Assembly: GCA_921293015.1 (NCBI GenBank)
Contig: OV121094.1
Coordinates: 6,562,764-6,626,763, forward strand
Origin: Phorcus lineatus
Lineage: Eukaryota; Mollusca; Gastropoda; Trochida; Trochidae
Direction of reading: 5' to 3'
DNA: 64,000 bases
Of this stretch, positions 12,801-27,141 are shown piece after piece. The notes below the pieces were generated by a model that made no database searches, had not been told where the DNA came from, and was given only the letters and a program-made list of their open reading frames with translations. How positions within the stretch are numbered: the first letter of the stretch is position 1; every line of letters begins with the position of its first letter. The translations under genes were made by a program, and so were the position numbers.

Positions 12801-15800
12801 AACTTTCATCAAATGTACATCACATTGTGTTCTATCGATTGAGCATTTAAAATTTCCTGTCAGATTCCTGGTTTGGGCTCAAGATTCGAGCTTATATAGG
12901 TGCAGATAGCTGATTTTGACCAAAATCGCGGAAAAAGACTATGTCCAATGTATGCATATTGTTGTAGCGAGCGCGATAACTTTCTTAAAAATGCATATTT
13001 CTAAACCAAACTTTCATCAAATGTACATCACATCGTGTTCTATCGATTGAGCATTTAAAATTTCCTGTCAGAATCTTGGTTTGGGCTCCAGATTCGAGCT
13101 TATACAGGTGCAGATAGCTGATTTTGACCAAAATCGCGGAAAAAGACTATGTCCAATGTATGCATATTGTTGTAGCGAGCGCGATAACTTTCTTAAAAAT
13201 GCATATTTCTAAACCAAACTTTCATCAAATGTACATCACATTGTGTTCTATCGATTGAGCATTTAAAATTTCCTGTCAGATTCTTGGTTTGGGCTCCAGA
13301 TTCGAGCTTATACAGGTGCAGATAGCTGATTTTGACCAAAATCGCGGAAAAAGACTATGTCCAATGTATGCATATTGTTGTAGCGAGCGCGATAACTTTC
13401 TTAAAAATGCATATTTCTAAACCAAACTTTCATCAAATGTACATCACATTGTGTTCTATCGATTGAGCATTTAAAATTTCCTGTCAGATTCTTGGTTTGG
13501 GCTCCAGATTCGAGCTTATACAGGTGCAGATAGCTGATTTTGACCAAAATCGCGGAAAAAGACTATGTCCAATGTATGCATATTGTTGTAGCGAGCGCGA
13601 TAACTTTCTTAAAAATGCATATTTCTAAACCAAACTTTCATCAAATGTACATCACATTGTGTTCTATCGATTGAGCATTTAAAATTTCTTGTCAGATTCT
13701 TGCTTTGGGCTCCAGATTCGAGCTTATACAGGTGAAGATAGCTGATTTTGACCAAAATCGCGGAAAAAGACTATGTCCAATGTATGCATATTGTTGTAGC
13801 GAGCGCAATAACTATCTTAAAAATGCATATTTCTAAACCAAACTTTCATCAAATGTACATCACATTGTGTTCTATCGATTGAGCAATACCAATTTCCTGT
13901 CAGATTCTTGGTTTGGGCTCCAGATTCGAGCTTATACAGGTGCAGATAGCTGTTTTTGACCAAAATCGCGGAAAAAGACTATGTCTAATGTATGCATACT
14001 GTTGTAGCGAGCGCGATAACTTTCTTAAAAATGCATATTTCTAAACTTAACTTTCATCAAATGTACATCACATTGTGTTCTATCGATTGAGCATTTAAAA
14101 TTTCCTGTCAAATTCTTGCTTTGGGCTCCAGATTCGAGCTTATACAGGTGCAGATAGCTGATTTTGACCAAAATCGCGGAAAAAGACTATGTCCAATGTA
14201 TGCATATTGTTGTAGCGAGCGCGATAACTTTCTTAAAAATGCATATTTCTAAACCAAACTTTCATCAAATGTACATCACATCGTGTTCTATCGATTGAGC
14301 ATTTAAAATTTCCTGTCAGATTCTTGGTTTGGGCTCCAGATACGAGCTTATACAGGTGCAGATAGCTGATTTTGACCAAAATCGCGGAAAAAGACTATGT
14401 CCAATGTATGCACATTGTTGTAGCGAGCACGATAACTTTCTTAAAAATGCATATTTCTAAACCAAACTTTCATCAAATGTACATCACATTGTGTTCTATC
14501 GATTGAGCAATACCAATTTCCTGTCAGATTCTTGGTTTGGGCTCCAGATTCGAGCTTATACAGGTGCAGATAGCTGATTTTGACCAAAATCGCGGAAAAA
14601 GACTATGTCCAATGTATGCATATTGTTGTAGCGAGCGCGATAACTTTCTTAAAAATGCATATTTCTAAACCAAACTTTCATCAAATGTACATCACATTGT
14701 GTTCTATCGATTGAGCATTTAAAATTTCTTGTCAGATTCTTGCTTTGGGCTCCAGATTCGAGCTTATACAGGTGCAGATAGCTGATTTTGACCAAAATCG
14801 CGGAAAAAGACTATGTCCAATGTATGCATATTGTTGTAGCGAGCGCGATAACTTTCTTAAAAATGCATATTTCTAAACCAAACTTTCATCAAATGTACAT
14901 CACATCGTGTTCTATCGATTGAGCATTTAAAATTTCCTGTCAGATTCTTGCTTTGGGCTCCAGATTCGAGCTTATACAGGTGCAGATAGCTGATTTTGAC
15001 CAAAATCGCGGAAAAAGACTATGTCCAATGTATGCATATTGTTGTAGCGAGCGCGATAACTTTCTTAAAAATGCATATTTCTAAACCAAACTTTCATCAA
15101 ATGTACATCACATTGTGTTCTATCGATTGAGCATTTAAAATTTCCTGTCAGATTCTTGGTTTGGGCTCTAGATTCGAGCTTATACAGGTGCAGATAGCTG
15201 TTTTTGACCAAAATCGCGGAAAAAGACTATGTCTAATGTATGCATATTGTTGTAGCGAGCGCGATAACTTTCTTAAAAATGCATATTTCTAAACTTAACT
15301 TTCATCAAATGTACATCACATTGTGTTCTATCGATTGAGCATTTAAAATTTCCTGTCAGATTCTTGCTTTGGGCTCCAGATTCGAGCTTATACAGGTGCA
15401 GATAGCTGATTTTGACCAAAATCGCGGAAAAAGACTATGTCCAATGTATGCATATTGTTGTAGCGAGCACGATAACTTTCTTAAAAATGCATATTTCTAA
15501 ACCAAACTTTCATCAAATGTACATCACATTGTGTTCTATCGATTGAGCATTTAAAATTTCCTGTCAGATTCTTGCTTTGGGCTCTAGATTCGAGCTTATA
15601 CAGGTGCAGATAGCTGATTTTGACCAAAATCGCGGAAAAAGACTATGTCCAATGTATGCATATTGTTGTAGCGAGCGCGATAACTTTCTTAAAAATGCAT
15701 ATTTCTAAACCAAACTTTCATCAAATGTACATCACATCGTGTTCTATCGATTGAGCATTTAAAATTTCCTGTCAGAATCTTGGTTTGGGCTCCAGATTCG

Positions 15801-17548
15801 AGCTTATACAGGTGCAGATAGCTGATTTTGACCAAAATCGCGGAAAAAGACTATGTCCAATGTATGCATATTGTTGTAGCGAGCGCGATAACTTTCTTAA
15901 AAATGCATATTTCTAAACCAAACTTTCATCAAATGTACATCACATTGTGTTCTATCGATTGAGCATTTAAAATTTCCTGTCAGATTCTTGCTTTGGGCTC
16001 CAGATTCGAGCTTATACAGGTGCAGATAGCTGATTTTGACCAAAATCGCGGAAAAAGACTATGTCCAATGTATGCATATTGTTGTAGCGAGCGCGATAAC
16101 TTTCTTAAACATGCATATTTCTAAACCAAACTTTCATCAAATGTACATCACATTGTGTTCTATCGATTGAGCATTTAAAATTTCCTGTCTGATTCTTGGT
16201 TTGGGCTCCAGATTCGAGCTTATACAGGTGCAGAAAGCTGATTTTGACCAAAATCGCGGAAAAAGACTATGTCCAATGTATGCATATTGTTGTAGCGAGC
16301 GCGATAACTTTCTTAAAAATGCATATTTCTAAACCAAACTTTCATCAAATGTACATCACATTGTGTTCTATCGATTGAGCATTTAAAATTTCCTGTCAGA
16401 TTCTTGCTTTGGGCTCCAGATTCGAGCTTATACAGGTGCAGATAGCTGATTTTGACCAAAATCGCGGAAAAAGACTATGTCCAATGTATGCATATTGTTG
16501 TAGCGAGCGCGATAACTTTCTTAAAAATGCATATTTCTAAACCAAACTTTCATCAAATGTACATCACATCGTGTTCTATCGATTGAGCATTTAAAATTTC
16601 CTGTCAGAATCTTGGTTTGGGCTCCAGATTCGAGCTTATACAGGTGCAGATAGCTGATTTTGACCAAAATCGCGGAAAAAGACTATGTCCAATGTATGCA
16701 TATTGTTGTAGCGAGCGCGATAACTTTCTTAAAAATGCATATTTCTAAACCAAACTTTCATCAAATGTACATCACATTGTGTTCTATCGATTGAGCATTT
16801 AAAATTTCTTGTCAGATTCTTGCTTTGGGCTCCAGATTCGAGCTTATACAGGTGCAGATAGCTGATTTTGACCAAAATCGCGGAAAAAGACTATGTCCAA
16901 AGTATGCATATTGTTGTAGCGAGCGCGATAACTTTCTTAAAAATGCATATTTCTAAACCAAACTTTCATCAAATGTACATCACATCGTGTTCTATCGATT
17001 GAGCATTTAAAATTTCCTGTCAGAATCTTGGTTTGGGCTCCAGATTCGAGCTTATACAGGTGCAGATAGCTGATTTTGACCAAAATCGCGGAAAAAGACT
17101 ATGTCCAATGTATGCATATTGTTGTAGCGAGCGCGATAACTTTCTTAAAAATGCATATTTCTAAACCAAACTTTCATCAAATGTACATCACATTGTGTTC
17201 TATCGATTGAGCATTTAAAATTTCCTGTCAGATTCTTGGTTTGGGCTCTAGATTCGAGCTTATACAGGTGCAGATAGCTGTTTTTGACCAAAATCGCGGA
17301 AAAAGACTATGTCTAATGTATGCATATTGTTGTAGCGAGCGCGATAACTTTCTTAAAAATGCATATTTCTAAACTTAACTTTCATCAAATGTACATCACA
17401 TTGTGTTCTATCGATTGAGCATTTAAAATTTCCTGTCAGATTCTTGCTTTGGGCTCCAGATTCGAGCTTATACAGGTGCAGATAGCTGATTTTGACCAAA
17501 ATCGCGGAAAAAGACTATGTCCAATGTATGCATATTGTTGTAGCGAGC
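9859..17548 (+). repeat. 37-monomer higher-order block, copy 2
   Basis: Tandem partner of the block at about 2162-9858. By eye only a handful of differences separate the two over about 7.7 kb: five instead of six A's before 12112, gctcCag instead of gctcTag near 13920, and AgtatgCat near 16901. Similarity at this spacing stops at 17549, where agcgagcAcg replaces the agcgagcGcg seen at 9853. This indicates a very recent large duplication by unequal exchange. Confidence 0.9.
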
Positions 17549-17659
17549 ACGATAACTTTCTTAAAAATGCATATTTCTAAACCAAACTTTCATCAAATGT
17601 ACATCACATTGTGTTCTATCGATTGAGCATTTAAAATTTCCTGTCAGATTCTTGCTTTG

Positions 17660-20600
17660 GGCTCTAGATTCGAGCTTATACAGGTGCAGATAGCTGATTT
17701 TGACCAAAATCGCGGAAAAAGACTATGTCCAATGTATGCATATTGTTGTAGCGAGCGCGATAACTTTCTTAAAAATGCATATTTCTAAACCAAACTTTCA
17801 TCAAATGTACATCACATCGTGTTCTATCGATTGAGCATTTAAAATTTCCTGTCAGAATCTTGGTTTGGGCTCCAGATTCGAGCTTATACAGGTGCAGATA
17901 GCTGATTTTGACCAAAATCGCGGAAAAAGACTATGTCCAATGTATGCATATTGTTGTAGCGAGCGCGATAACTTTCTTAAAAATGCATATTTCTAAACCA
18001 AACTTTCATCAAATGTACATCACATTGTGTTCTATCGATTGAGCATTTAAAATTTCCTGTCAGATTCTTGCTTTGGGCTCCAGATTCGAGCTTATACAGG
18101 TGCAGATAGCTGATTTTGACCAAAATCGCGGAAAAAGACTATGTCCAATGTATGCATATTGTTGTAGCGAGCGCGATAACTTTCTTAAACATGCATATTT
18201 CTAAACCAAACTTTCATCAAATGTACATCACATTGTGTTCTATCGATTGAGCATTTAAAATTTCCTGTCTGATTCTTGGTTTGGGCTCCAGATTCGAGCT
18301 TATACAGGTGCAGAAAGCTGATTTTGACCAAAATCGCGGAAAAAGACTATGTCCAATGTATGCATATTGTTGTAGCGAGCGCGATAACTTTCTTAAAAAT
18401 GCATATTTCTAAACCAAACTTTCATCAAATATACATCACATTGTGTTCTATCGATTGAGCATTTAAAATTTCCTGTCAGATTCTTGCTTTGGGCTCCAGA
18501 TTCGAGCTTATACAGGTGCAGATAGCTGATTTTGACCAAAATCGCGGAAAAAGACTATGTCCAATGTATGCATATTGTTGTAGCGAGCGCGATAACTTTC
18601 TTAAAAATGCATATTTCTAAACCAAACTTTCATCAAATGTACATCACATCGTGTTCTATCGATTGAGCATTTAAAATTTCCTGTCAGAATCTTGGTTTGG
18701 GCTCCAGATTCGAGCTTATACAGGTGCAGATAGCTGATTTTGACCAAAATCGCGGAAAAAGACTATGTCCAATGTATGCATATTGTTGTAGCGAGCGCGA
18801 TAACTTTCTTAAAAATGCATATTTCTAAACCAAACTTTCATCAAATGTACATCACATTGTGTTCTATCGATTGAGCATTTAAAATTTCCTGTCAGATTCT
18901 TGCTTTGGGCTCCAGATTCGAGCTTATACAGGTGCAGATAGCTGATTTGACCAAAATCGCGGAAAAAGACTATGTCCAATGTATGCATATTGTTGTAGCG
19001 AGCACGATAACTTTCTTAAAAATGCATATTTCTAAACCAAACTTTCATCAAATGTACATCACATTGTGTTCTATCGATTGAGCAATACCAATTTCCTGTC
19101 AGATTCTTGCTTTAGGCTCCAGATTCGAGCTTATACAGGTGCAGATAGCTGATTTTGACCTAAATCGCGGAAAAAGACTATGTCCAATGTATGCATATTG
19201 TTGTAGCGAGCGCGATAACTTTCTTAAAAATGCATATTTCTAAACCAAACTTTCATCAAATGTACATCACATTGTGTTCTATCGATTGAGCAATACCAAT
19301 TTCCTGTCAGATTCTTGGTTTGGGCTCTAGATTCGAGCTTATACAGGTGCAGATAGCTGATTTTGACCAAAATCGCGGAAAAAGACTATGTCCAATGTAT
19401 GCATATTGTTGTAGCGAGCGCGATAACTTTCTTAAAAATGTATATTTCTAAACCAAACTTTCATCAAATGTACATCACATCGTGTTCTATCGATTGAGCA
19501 TTTAAAATTTCCTGTCAGAATCTTGGTTTGGGCTCCAGATTCGAGCTTATACAGGTGCAGATAGCTGATTTTGACCAAAATCGCGGAAAAAGACTATGTC
19601 CAATGTATGCATATTGTTGTAGCGAGCACGATAACTTTCTTAAAAATGCATATTTCTAAACCAAACTTTCATCAAATGTACATCACATTGTGTTCTATCG
19701 ATTGAGCATTTAAAATTTCCTGTCTGATTCTTGGTTTGGGCTCCAGATTCGAGCTTATACAGGTGCAGAAAGCTGATTTTGACCAAAATCGCGGAAAAAG
19801 ACTATGTCCAATGTATGCATATTGTTGTAGCGAGCGCGATAACTTTCTTAAAAATGCATATTTCTAAACCAAACTTTCATCAAATGTACATCACATTGTG
19901 TTCTATCGATTGAGCATTTAAAATTTCCTGTCAGATTCTTGCTTTGGGCTCCAGATTCGAGCTTATACAGGTGCAGATAGCTGATTTTGACCAAAATCGT
20001 GGAAAAAGACTATGTCCAATGTATGCATATTGTTGTAGCGAGCGCGATAACTTTCTTACAAATGCATATTTCTAAACCAAACTTTCATCAAATGTACATC
20101 ACATTGTGTTCTATCGATTGAGCAATACCAATTTCCTGTCAGATTCTTGGTTTGGGCTCCAGATTCGAGCTTATACAGGTGCAGATAGCTGATTTTGACC
20201 AAAATCGCGGAAAAAGACTATGTCCAATGTATGCATATTGTTGTAGCGAGCACGATAACTTTCTTAAAAATGCATATTTCTAAACCAAACTTTCATCAAA
20301 TGTACATCACATTGTGTTCTATCGATTGAGCAATACCAATTTCCTGTCAGATTCTTGGTTTGGGCTCCAGATTCGAGCTTATACAGGTGCAGATAGCTGA
20401 TTTTGACCAAAATCGCGGAAAAAGACTATGTCCAATGTATGCATATTGTTGTAGCGAGCGCGATAACTTTCTTAAAAATGCATATTTCTAAACCAAACTT
20501 TCATCAAATGTACATCACATTGTGTTCTATCGATTGAGCATTTAAAATTTCCTGTCAGATTCTTGCTTTGGGCTCCAGATTCGAGCTTATACAGGTGCAG

Positions 20601-23600
20601 ATAGCTGATTTTGACCAAAATCGTGGAAAAAGACTATGTCCAATGTATGCATATTGTTGTAGCGAGCGCGATAACTTTCTTAAAAATGCATATTTCTAAA
20701 CCAAACTTTCATCAAATGTACATCACATCGTGTTCTATCGATTGAGCATTTAAAATTTCCTGTCAGAATCTTGGTTTGGGCTCCAGATTCGAGCTTATAC
20801 AGGTGCAGATAGCTGATTTTGACCAAAATCGCGGAAAAAGACTATGTCCAATGTATGCATATTGTTGTAGCGAGCGCGATAACTTTCTTAAAAATGCATA
20901 TTTCTAAACCAAACTTTCATCAAATGTACATCACATTGTGTTCTATCGATTGAGCATTTAAAATTTCCTGTCAGATTCTTGCTTTGGGCTCCAGATTCGA
21001 GCTTATACAGGTGCAGATAGCTGATTTTGACCAAAATCGCGGAAAAAGACTATGTCCAATGTATGCATATTGTTGTAGCGAGCGCGATAACTTTCTTAAA
21101 CATGCATATTTCTAAACCAAACTTTCATCAAATGTACATCACATTGTGTTCTATCGATTGAGCATTTAAAATTTCCTGTCTGATTCTTGGTTTGGGCTCC
21201 AGATTCGAGCTTATACAGGTGCAGAAAGCTGATTTTGACCAAAATCGCGGAAAAAGACTATGTCCAATGTATGCATATTGTTGTAGCGAGCGCGATAACT
21301 TTCTTAAAAATGCATATTTCTAAACCAAACTTTCATCAAATATACATCACATTGTGTTCTATCGATTGAGCATTTAAAATTTCCTGTCAGATTCTTGCTT
21401 TGGGCTCCAGATTCGAGCTTATACAGGTGCAGATAGCTGATTTTGACCAAAATCGCGGAAAAAGACTATGTCCAATGTATGCATATTGTTGTAGCGAGCG
21501 CGATAACTTTCTTAAAAATGCATATTTCTAAACCAAACTTTCATCAAATGTACATCACATCGTGTTCTATCGATTGAGCATTTAAAATTTCCTGTCAGAA
21601 TCTTGGTTTGGGCTCCAGATTCGAGCTTATACAGGTGCAGATAGCTGATTTTGACCAAAATCGCGGAAAAAGACTATGTCCAATGTATGCATATTGTTGT
21701 AGCGAGCGCGATAACTTTCTTAAAAATGCATATTTCTAAACCAAACTTTCATCAAATGTACATCACATTGTGTTCTATCGATTGAGCATTTAAAATTTCC
21801 TGTCAGATTCTTGCTTTGGGCTCCAGATTCGAGCTTATACAGGTGCAGATAGCTGATTTGACCAAAATCGCGGAAAAAGACTATGTCCAATGTATGCATA
21901 TTGTTGTAGCGAGCACGATAACTTTCTTAAAAATGCATATTTCTAAACCAAACTTTCATCAAATGTACATCACATTGTGTTCTATCGATTGAGCAATACC
22001 AATTTCCTGTCAGATTCTTGCTTTAGGCTCCAGATTCGAGCTTATACAGGTGCAGATAGCTGATTTTGACCTAAATCGCGGAAAAAGACTATGTCCAATG
22101 TATGCATATTGTTGTAGCGAGCGCGATAACTTTCTTAAAAATGCATATTTCTAAACCAAACTTTCATCAAATGTACATCACATTGTGTTCTATCGATTGA
22201 GCAATACCAATTTCCTGTCAGATTCTTGGTTTGGGCTCTAGATTCGAGCTTATACAGGTGCAGATAGCTGATTTTGACCAAAATCGCGGAAAAAGACTAT
22301 GTCCAATGTATGCATATTGTTGTAGCGAGCGCGATAACTTTCTTAAAAATGTATATTTCTAAACCAAACTTTCATCAAATGTACATCACATCGTGTTCTA
22401 TCGATTGAGCATTTAAAATTTCCTGTCAGAATCTTGGTTTGGGCTCCAGATTCGAGCTTATACAGGTGCAGATAGCTGATTTTGACCAAAATCGCGGAAA
22501 AAGACTATGTCCAATGTATGCATATTGTTGTAGCGAGCGCGATAACTTTCTTAAAAATGCATATTTCTAAACCAAACTTTCATCAAATGTACATCACATT
22601 GTGTTCTATCGATTGAGCATTTAAAATTTCCTGTCTGATTCTTGGTTTGGGCTCCAGATTCGAGCTTATACAGGTGCAGAAAGCTGATTTTGACCAAAAT
22701 CGCGGAAAAAGACTATGTCCAATGTATGCATATTGTTGTAGCGAGCGCGATAACTTTCTTAAAAATGCATATTTCTAAACCAAACTTTCATCAAATGTAC
22801 ATCACATTGTGTTCTATCGATTGAGCATTTAAAATTTCCTGTCAGATTCTTGCTTTGGGCTCCAGATTCGAGCTTATACAGGTGCAGATAGCTGATTTTG
22901 ACCAAAATCGTGGAAAAAGACTATGTCCAATGTATGCATATTGTTGTAGCGAGCGCGATAACTTTCTTACAAATGCATATTTCTAAACCAAACTTTCATC
23001 AAATGTACATCACATTGTGTTCTATCGATTGAGCAATACCAATTTCCTGTCAGATTCTTGGTTTGGGCTCCAGATTCGAGCTTATACAGGTGCAGATAGC
23101 TGATTTTGACCAAAATCGCGGAAAAAGACTATGTCCAATGTATGCATATTGTTGTAGCGAGCACGATAACTTTCTTAAAAATGCATATTTCTAAACCAAA
23201 CTTTCATCAAATGTACATCACATTGTGTTCTATCGATTGAGCAATACCAATTTCCTGTCAGATTCTTGGTTTGGGCTCCAGATTCGAGCTTATACAGGTG
23301 CAGATAGCTGATTTTGACCAAAATCGCGGAAAAAGACTATGTCCAATGTATGCATATTGTTGTAGCGAGCGCGATAACTTTCTTAAAAATGCATATTTCT
23401 AAACCAAACTTTCATCAAATGTACATCACATTGTGTTCTATCGATTGAGCATTTAAAATTTCCTGTCAGATTCTTGCTTTGGGCTCCAGATTCGAGCTTA
23501 TACAGGTGCAGATAGCTGATTTTGACCAAAATCGTGGAAAAAGACTATGTCCAATGTATGCATATTGTTGTAGCGAGCGCGATAACTTTCTTAAAAATGC

Positions 23601-23881
23601 ATATTTCTAAACCAAACTTTCATCAAATGTACATCACATCGTGTTCTATCGATTGAGCATTTAAAATTTCCTGTCAGAATCTTGGTTTGGGCTCCAGATT
23701 CGAGCTTATACAGGTGCAGATAGCTGATTTTGACCAAAATCGCGGAAAAAGACTATGTCCAATGTATGCATATTGTTGTAGCGAGCGCGATAACTTTCTT
23801 AAAAATGCATATTTCTAAACCAAACTTTCATCAAATGTACATCACATTGTGTTCTATCGATTGAGCATTTAAAATTTCCTG
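17660..23881 (+). repeat. 14-monomer tandem block, period 2,911 bp
   Basis: Self-similar at an offset of 2,911 bp, which is 14 x 208 minus 1. The missing base is a shared T deletion (gctgatttgacc at 18946-18948 and 21857-21859). Other private markers repeat at the same offset: caaatAtacatc near 18430 and 21341, ctttAggctcc near 19113 and 22024, gaccTaaatc, aaatgTatattt near 19440 and 22351, and aaatcgTgg at 20000 and 22911. One difference noted is agcgagcAcg near 19626 against agcgagcGcg near 22537. It overlaps the start of the 6-monomer block. Confidence 0.88.
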
Positions 23882-26071
23882 TCTGATTCTTGGTTTGGGC
23901 TCCAGATTCGAGCTTATACAGGTGCAGAAAGCTGATTTTGACCAAAATCGCGGAAAAAGACTATGTCCAATGTATGCATATTGTTGTAGCGAGCGCGATA
24001 ACTTTCTTAAAAATGCATATTTCTAAACCAAACTTTCATCAAATGTACATCACATTGTGTTCTATCGATTGAGCATTTAAAATTTCCTGTCAGATTCTTG
24101 CTTTGGGCTCCAGATTCGAGCTTATACAGGTGCAGATAGCTGATTTTGACCAAAATCGTGGAAAAAGACTATGTCCAATGTATGCATATTGTTGTAGCGA
24201 GCGCGATAACTTTCTTACAAATGCATATTTCTAAACCAAACTTTCATCAAATGTACATCACATTGTGTTCTATCGATTGAGCAATACCAATTTCCTGTCA
24301 GATTCTTGGTTTGGGCTCCAGATTCGAGCTTATACAGGTGCAGATAGCTGATTTTGACCAAAATCGCGGAAAAAGACTATGTCCAATGTATGCATATTGT
24401 TGTAGCGAGCACGATAACTTTCTTAAAAATGCATATTTCTAAACCAAACTTTCATCAAATGTACATCACATTGTGTTCTATCGATTGAGCAATACCAATT
24501 TCCTGTCAGATTCTTGGTTTGGGCTCCAGATTCGAGCTTATACAGGTGCAGATAGCTGATTTTGACCAAAATCGCGGAAAAAGACTATGTCCAATGTATG
24601 CATATTGTTGTAGCGAGCGCGATAACTTTCTTAAAAATGCATATTTCTAAACCAAACTTTCATCAAATGTACATCACATTGTGTTCTATCGATTGAGCAT
24701 TTAAAATTTCCTGTCAGATTCTTGCTTTGGGCTCCAGATTCGAGCTTATACAGGTGCAGATAGCTGATTTTGACCAAAATCGTGGAAAAAGATTATGTCC
24801 AATGTATGCATATTGTTGTAGCGAGCGCGATAACTTTCTTAAAAATGCATATTTCTAAACCAAACTTTCATCAAATGTACATCACATCGTGTTCTATCGA
24901 TTGAGCATTTAAAATTTCCTGTCAGAATCTTGGTTTGGGCTCCAGATTCGAGCTTATACAGGTGCAGATAGCTGATTTTGACCAAAATCGCGGAAAAAGA
25001 CTATGTCCAATGTATGCATATTGTTGTAGCGAGCGCGATAACTTTCTTAAAAATGCATATTTCTAAACCAAACTTTCATCAAATGTACATCACATTGTGT
25101 TCTATCGATTGAGCATTTAAAATTTCCTGTCTGATTCTTGGTTTGGGCTCCAGATTCGAGCTTATACAGGTGCAGAAAGCTGATTTTGACCAAAATCGCG
25201 GAAAAAGACTATGTCCAATGTATGCATATTGTTGTAGCGAGCGCGATAACTTTCTTAAAAATGCATATTTCTAAACCAAACTTTCATCAAATGTACATCA
25301 CATTGTGTTCTATCGATTGAGCATTTAAAATTTCCTGTCAGATTCTTGCTTTGGGCTCCAGATTCGAGCTTATACAGGTGCAGATAGCTGATTTTGACCA
25401 AAATCGTGGAAAAAGACTATGTCCAATGTATGCATATTGTTGTAGCGAGCGCGATAACTTTCTTACAAATGCATATTTCTAAACCAAACTTTCATCAAAT
25501 GTACATCACATTGTGTTCTATCGATTGAGCAATACCAATTTCCTGTCAGATTCTTGGTTTGGGCTCCAGATTCGAGCTTATACAGGTGCAGATAGCTGAT
25601 TTTGACCAAAATCGCGGAAAAAGACTATGTCCAATGTATGCATATTGTTGTAGCGAGCACGATAACTTTCTTAAAAATGCATATTTCTAAACCAAACTTT
25701 CATCAAATGTACATCACATTGTGTTCTATCGATTGAGCAATACCAATTTCCTGTCAGATTCTTGGTTTGGGCTCCAGATTCGAGCTTATACAGGTGCAGA
25801 TAGCTGATTTTGACCAAAATCGCGGAAAAAGACTATGTCCAATGTATGCATATTGTTGTAGCGAGCGCGATAACTTTCTTAAAAATGCATATTTCTAAAC
25901 CAAACTTTCATCAAATGTACATCACATTGTGTTCTATCGATTGAGCATTTAAAATTTCCTGTCAGATTCTTGCTTTGGGCTCCAGATTCGAGCTTATACA
26001 GGTGCAGATAGCTGATTTTGACCAAAATCGTGGAAAAAGATTATGTCCAATGTATGCATATTGTTGTAGCG
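22360..26071 (+). repeat. 6-monomer block repeated about three times, period 1,248 bp
   Basis: The set of variants gtcTgattcttgg with agaAag, aaatcgTgg with cttaCaaatg, and two gcaatacc monomers recurs at 22642, 23890 and 25138. The T of aaatcgTgg lies at 22911, 24159 and 25407, exactly 1,248 bp apart. The variant gaTtatgtcc is shared only by the last two copies (24793 and 26041), which gives an order of duplication. Confidence 0.88.
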
Positions 26072-27053
26072 AGCACGATAACTTTCTTACAAATGCATAT
26101 TTCTAAACCAAACTTTCATCAAATGTACATCACATTGTGTTCTATCGATTGAGCAATACCAATTTCCTGTCAGATTCTTGGTTTGGGCTCCAGATTCGAG
26201 CTTATACAGGTGCAGATAGCTGATTTTGACCAAAATCGCGGAAAAAGACTATGTCCAATGTATGCATATTGTTGTAGCGAGCGCGATAACTTTCTTAAAA
26301 ATGCATATTTCTAAACCAAACTTTCATCAAATGTACATCACATTGTGTTCTATCGATTGAGCATTTAAAATTTCCTGTCAGATTCTTGCTTTGGGCTCCA
26401 GATTCGAGCTTATACAGGTGCAGATAGCTGATTTTGACCAAAATCGCGGAAAAAGACTATGTCCAATGTATGCATATTGTTGTAGCGAGCGCGATAACTT
26501 TCTTAAAAATGCATATTTCTAAACCAAACTTTCATCAAATGTACATCACATTGTGTTCTATCGATTGAGCATTTAAAATTTCCTGTCTGATTCTTGGTTT
26601 GGGCTCCAGATTCGAGCTTATACAGGTGCAGAAAGCTGATTTTGACCAAAATCGCGGAAAAAGACTATGTCCAATGTATGCATATTGTTGTAGCGAGCGC
26701 GATAACTTTCTTAAAAATGCATATTTCTAAACCAAACTTTCATCAAATGTACATCACATTGTGTTCTATCGATTGAGCATTTAAAATTTCCTGTCTGATT
26801 CTTGGTTTGGGCTCCAGATTCGAGCTTATACAGGTGCAGATAGCTGATTTTGACCAAAATCGCGGAAAAAGACTATGTCCAATGTATGCATATTGTTGTA
26901 GCGAGCGCGATAACTTTCTTAAAAATGCATATTTCTAAACCAAACTTTCATCAAATGTACATCACATTGTGTTCTATCGATTGAGCATTTAAAATTTCCT
27001 GTCAGATTCTTGGTTTGGGCTCCAGATTCGAGCTTATACAGGTGCAGATAGCT

Positions 27054-27069
27054 GATTTTGACCAAAATC
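27054..27069. other. Dyad symmetry in each monomer
   Basis: GATTTTGACCAAAATC is a perfect 7-bp inverted repeat with a 2-bp spacer, at monomer positions 50-65, shown here in the representative copy. It is kept in most monomers. One variant class (gctgTttttgacc, for example near 6256, 9591, 17281, 39201, 45025 and 60208) breaks one arm, and another (ttttAacc, for example near 31011 and 36086) changes the spacer. It could bind a dimeric protein; that is inference only. Confidence 0.7.
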
Positions 27070-27093
27070 GCGGAAAAAGACTATGTCCAATGT

Positions 27094-27141
27094 ATGCATA
27101 TTGTTGTAGCGAGCGCGATAACTTTCTTAAAAATGCATATT
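27094..27141 (+). repeat. Short internal direct repeat ATGCATATT, 39 bp apart
   Basis: ATGCATATT occurs at 27094-27102 and 27133-27141 within the monomer. The ATGCAT core is itself palindromic. The flanks do not match, so this does not show that the 208-bp unit arose by internal duplication; it may be two binding sites or coincidence. Confidence 0.6.

Noticed and set aside
1-17548. The 7.7-kb duplication as an assembly error
   Set aside because: Not excluded, but the two copies differ at several sites including a homopolymer indel, and the phase is kept; I treat it as probably real pending spanning reads.
27027-27043. CENP-B box in the satellite monomer (TTCGAGCTTATACAGG)
   Set aside because: Only five of nine fixed positions match: TTCG and one G. 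A10 and most of CGGG are missing. The other strand has no CGAA in the consensus.
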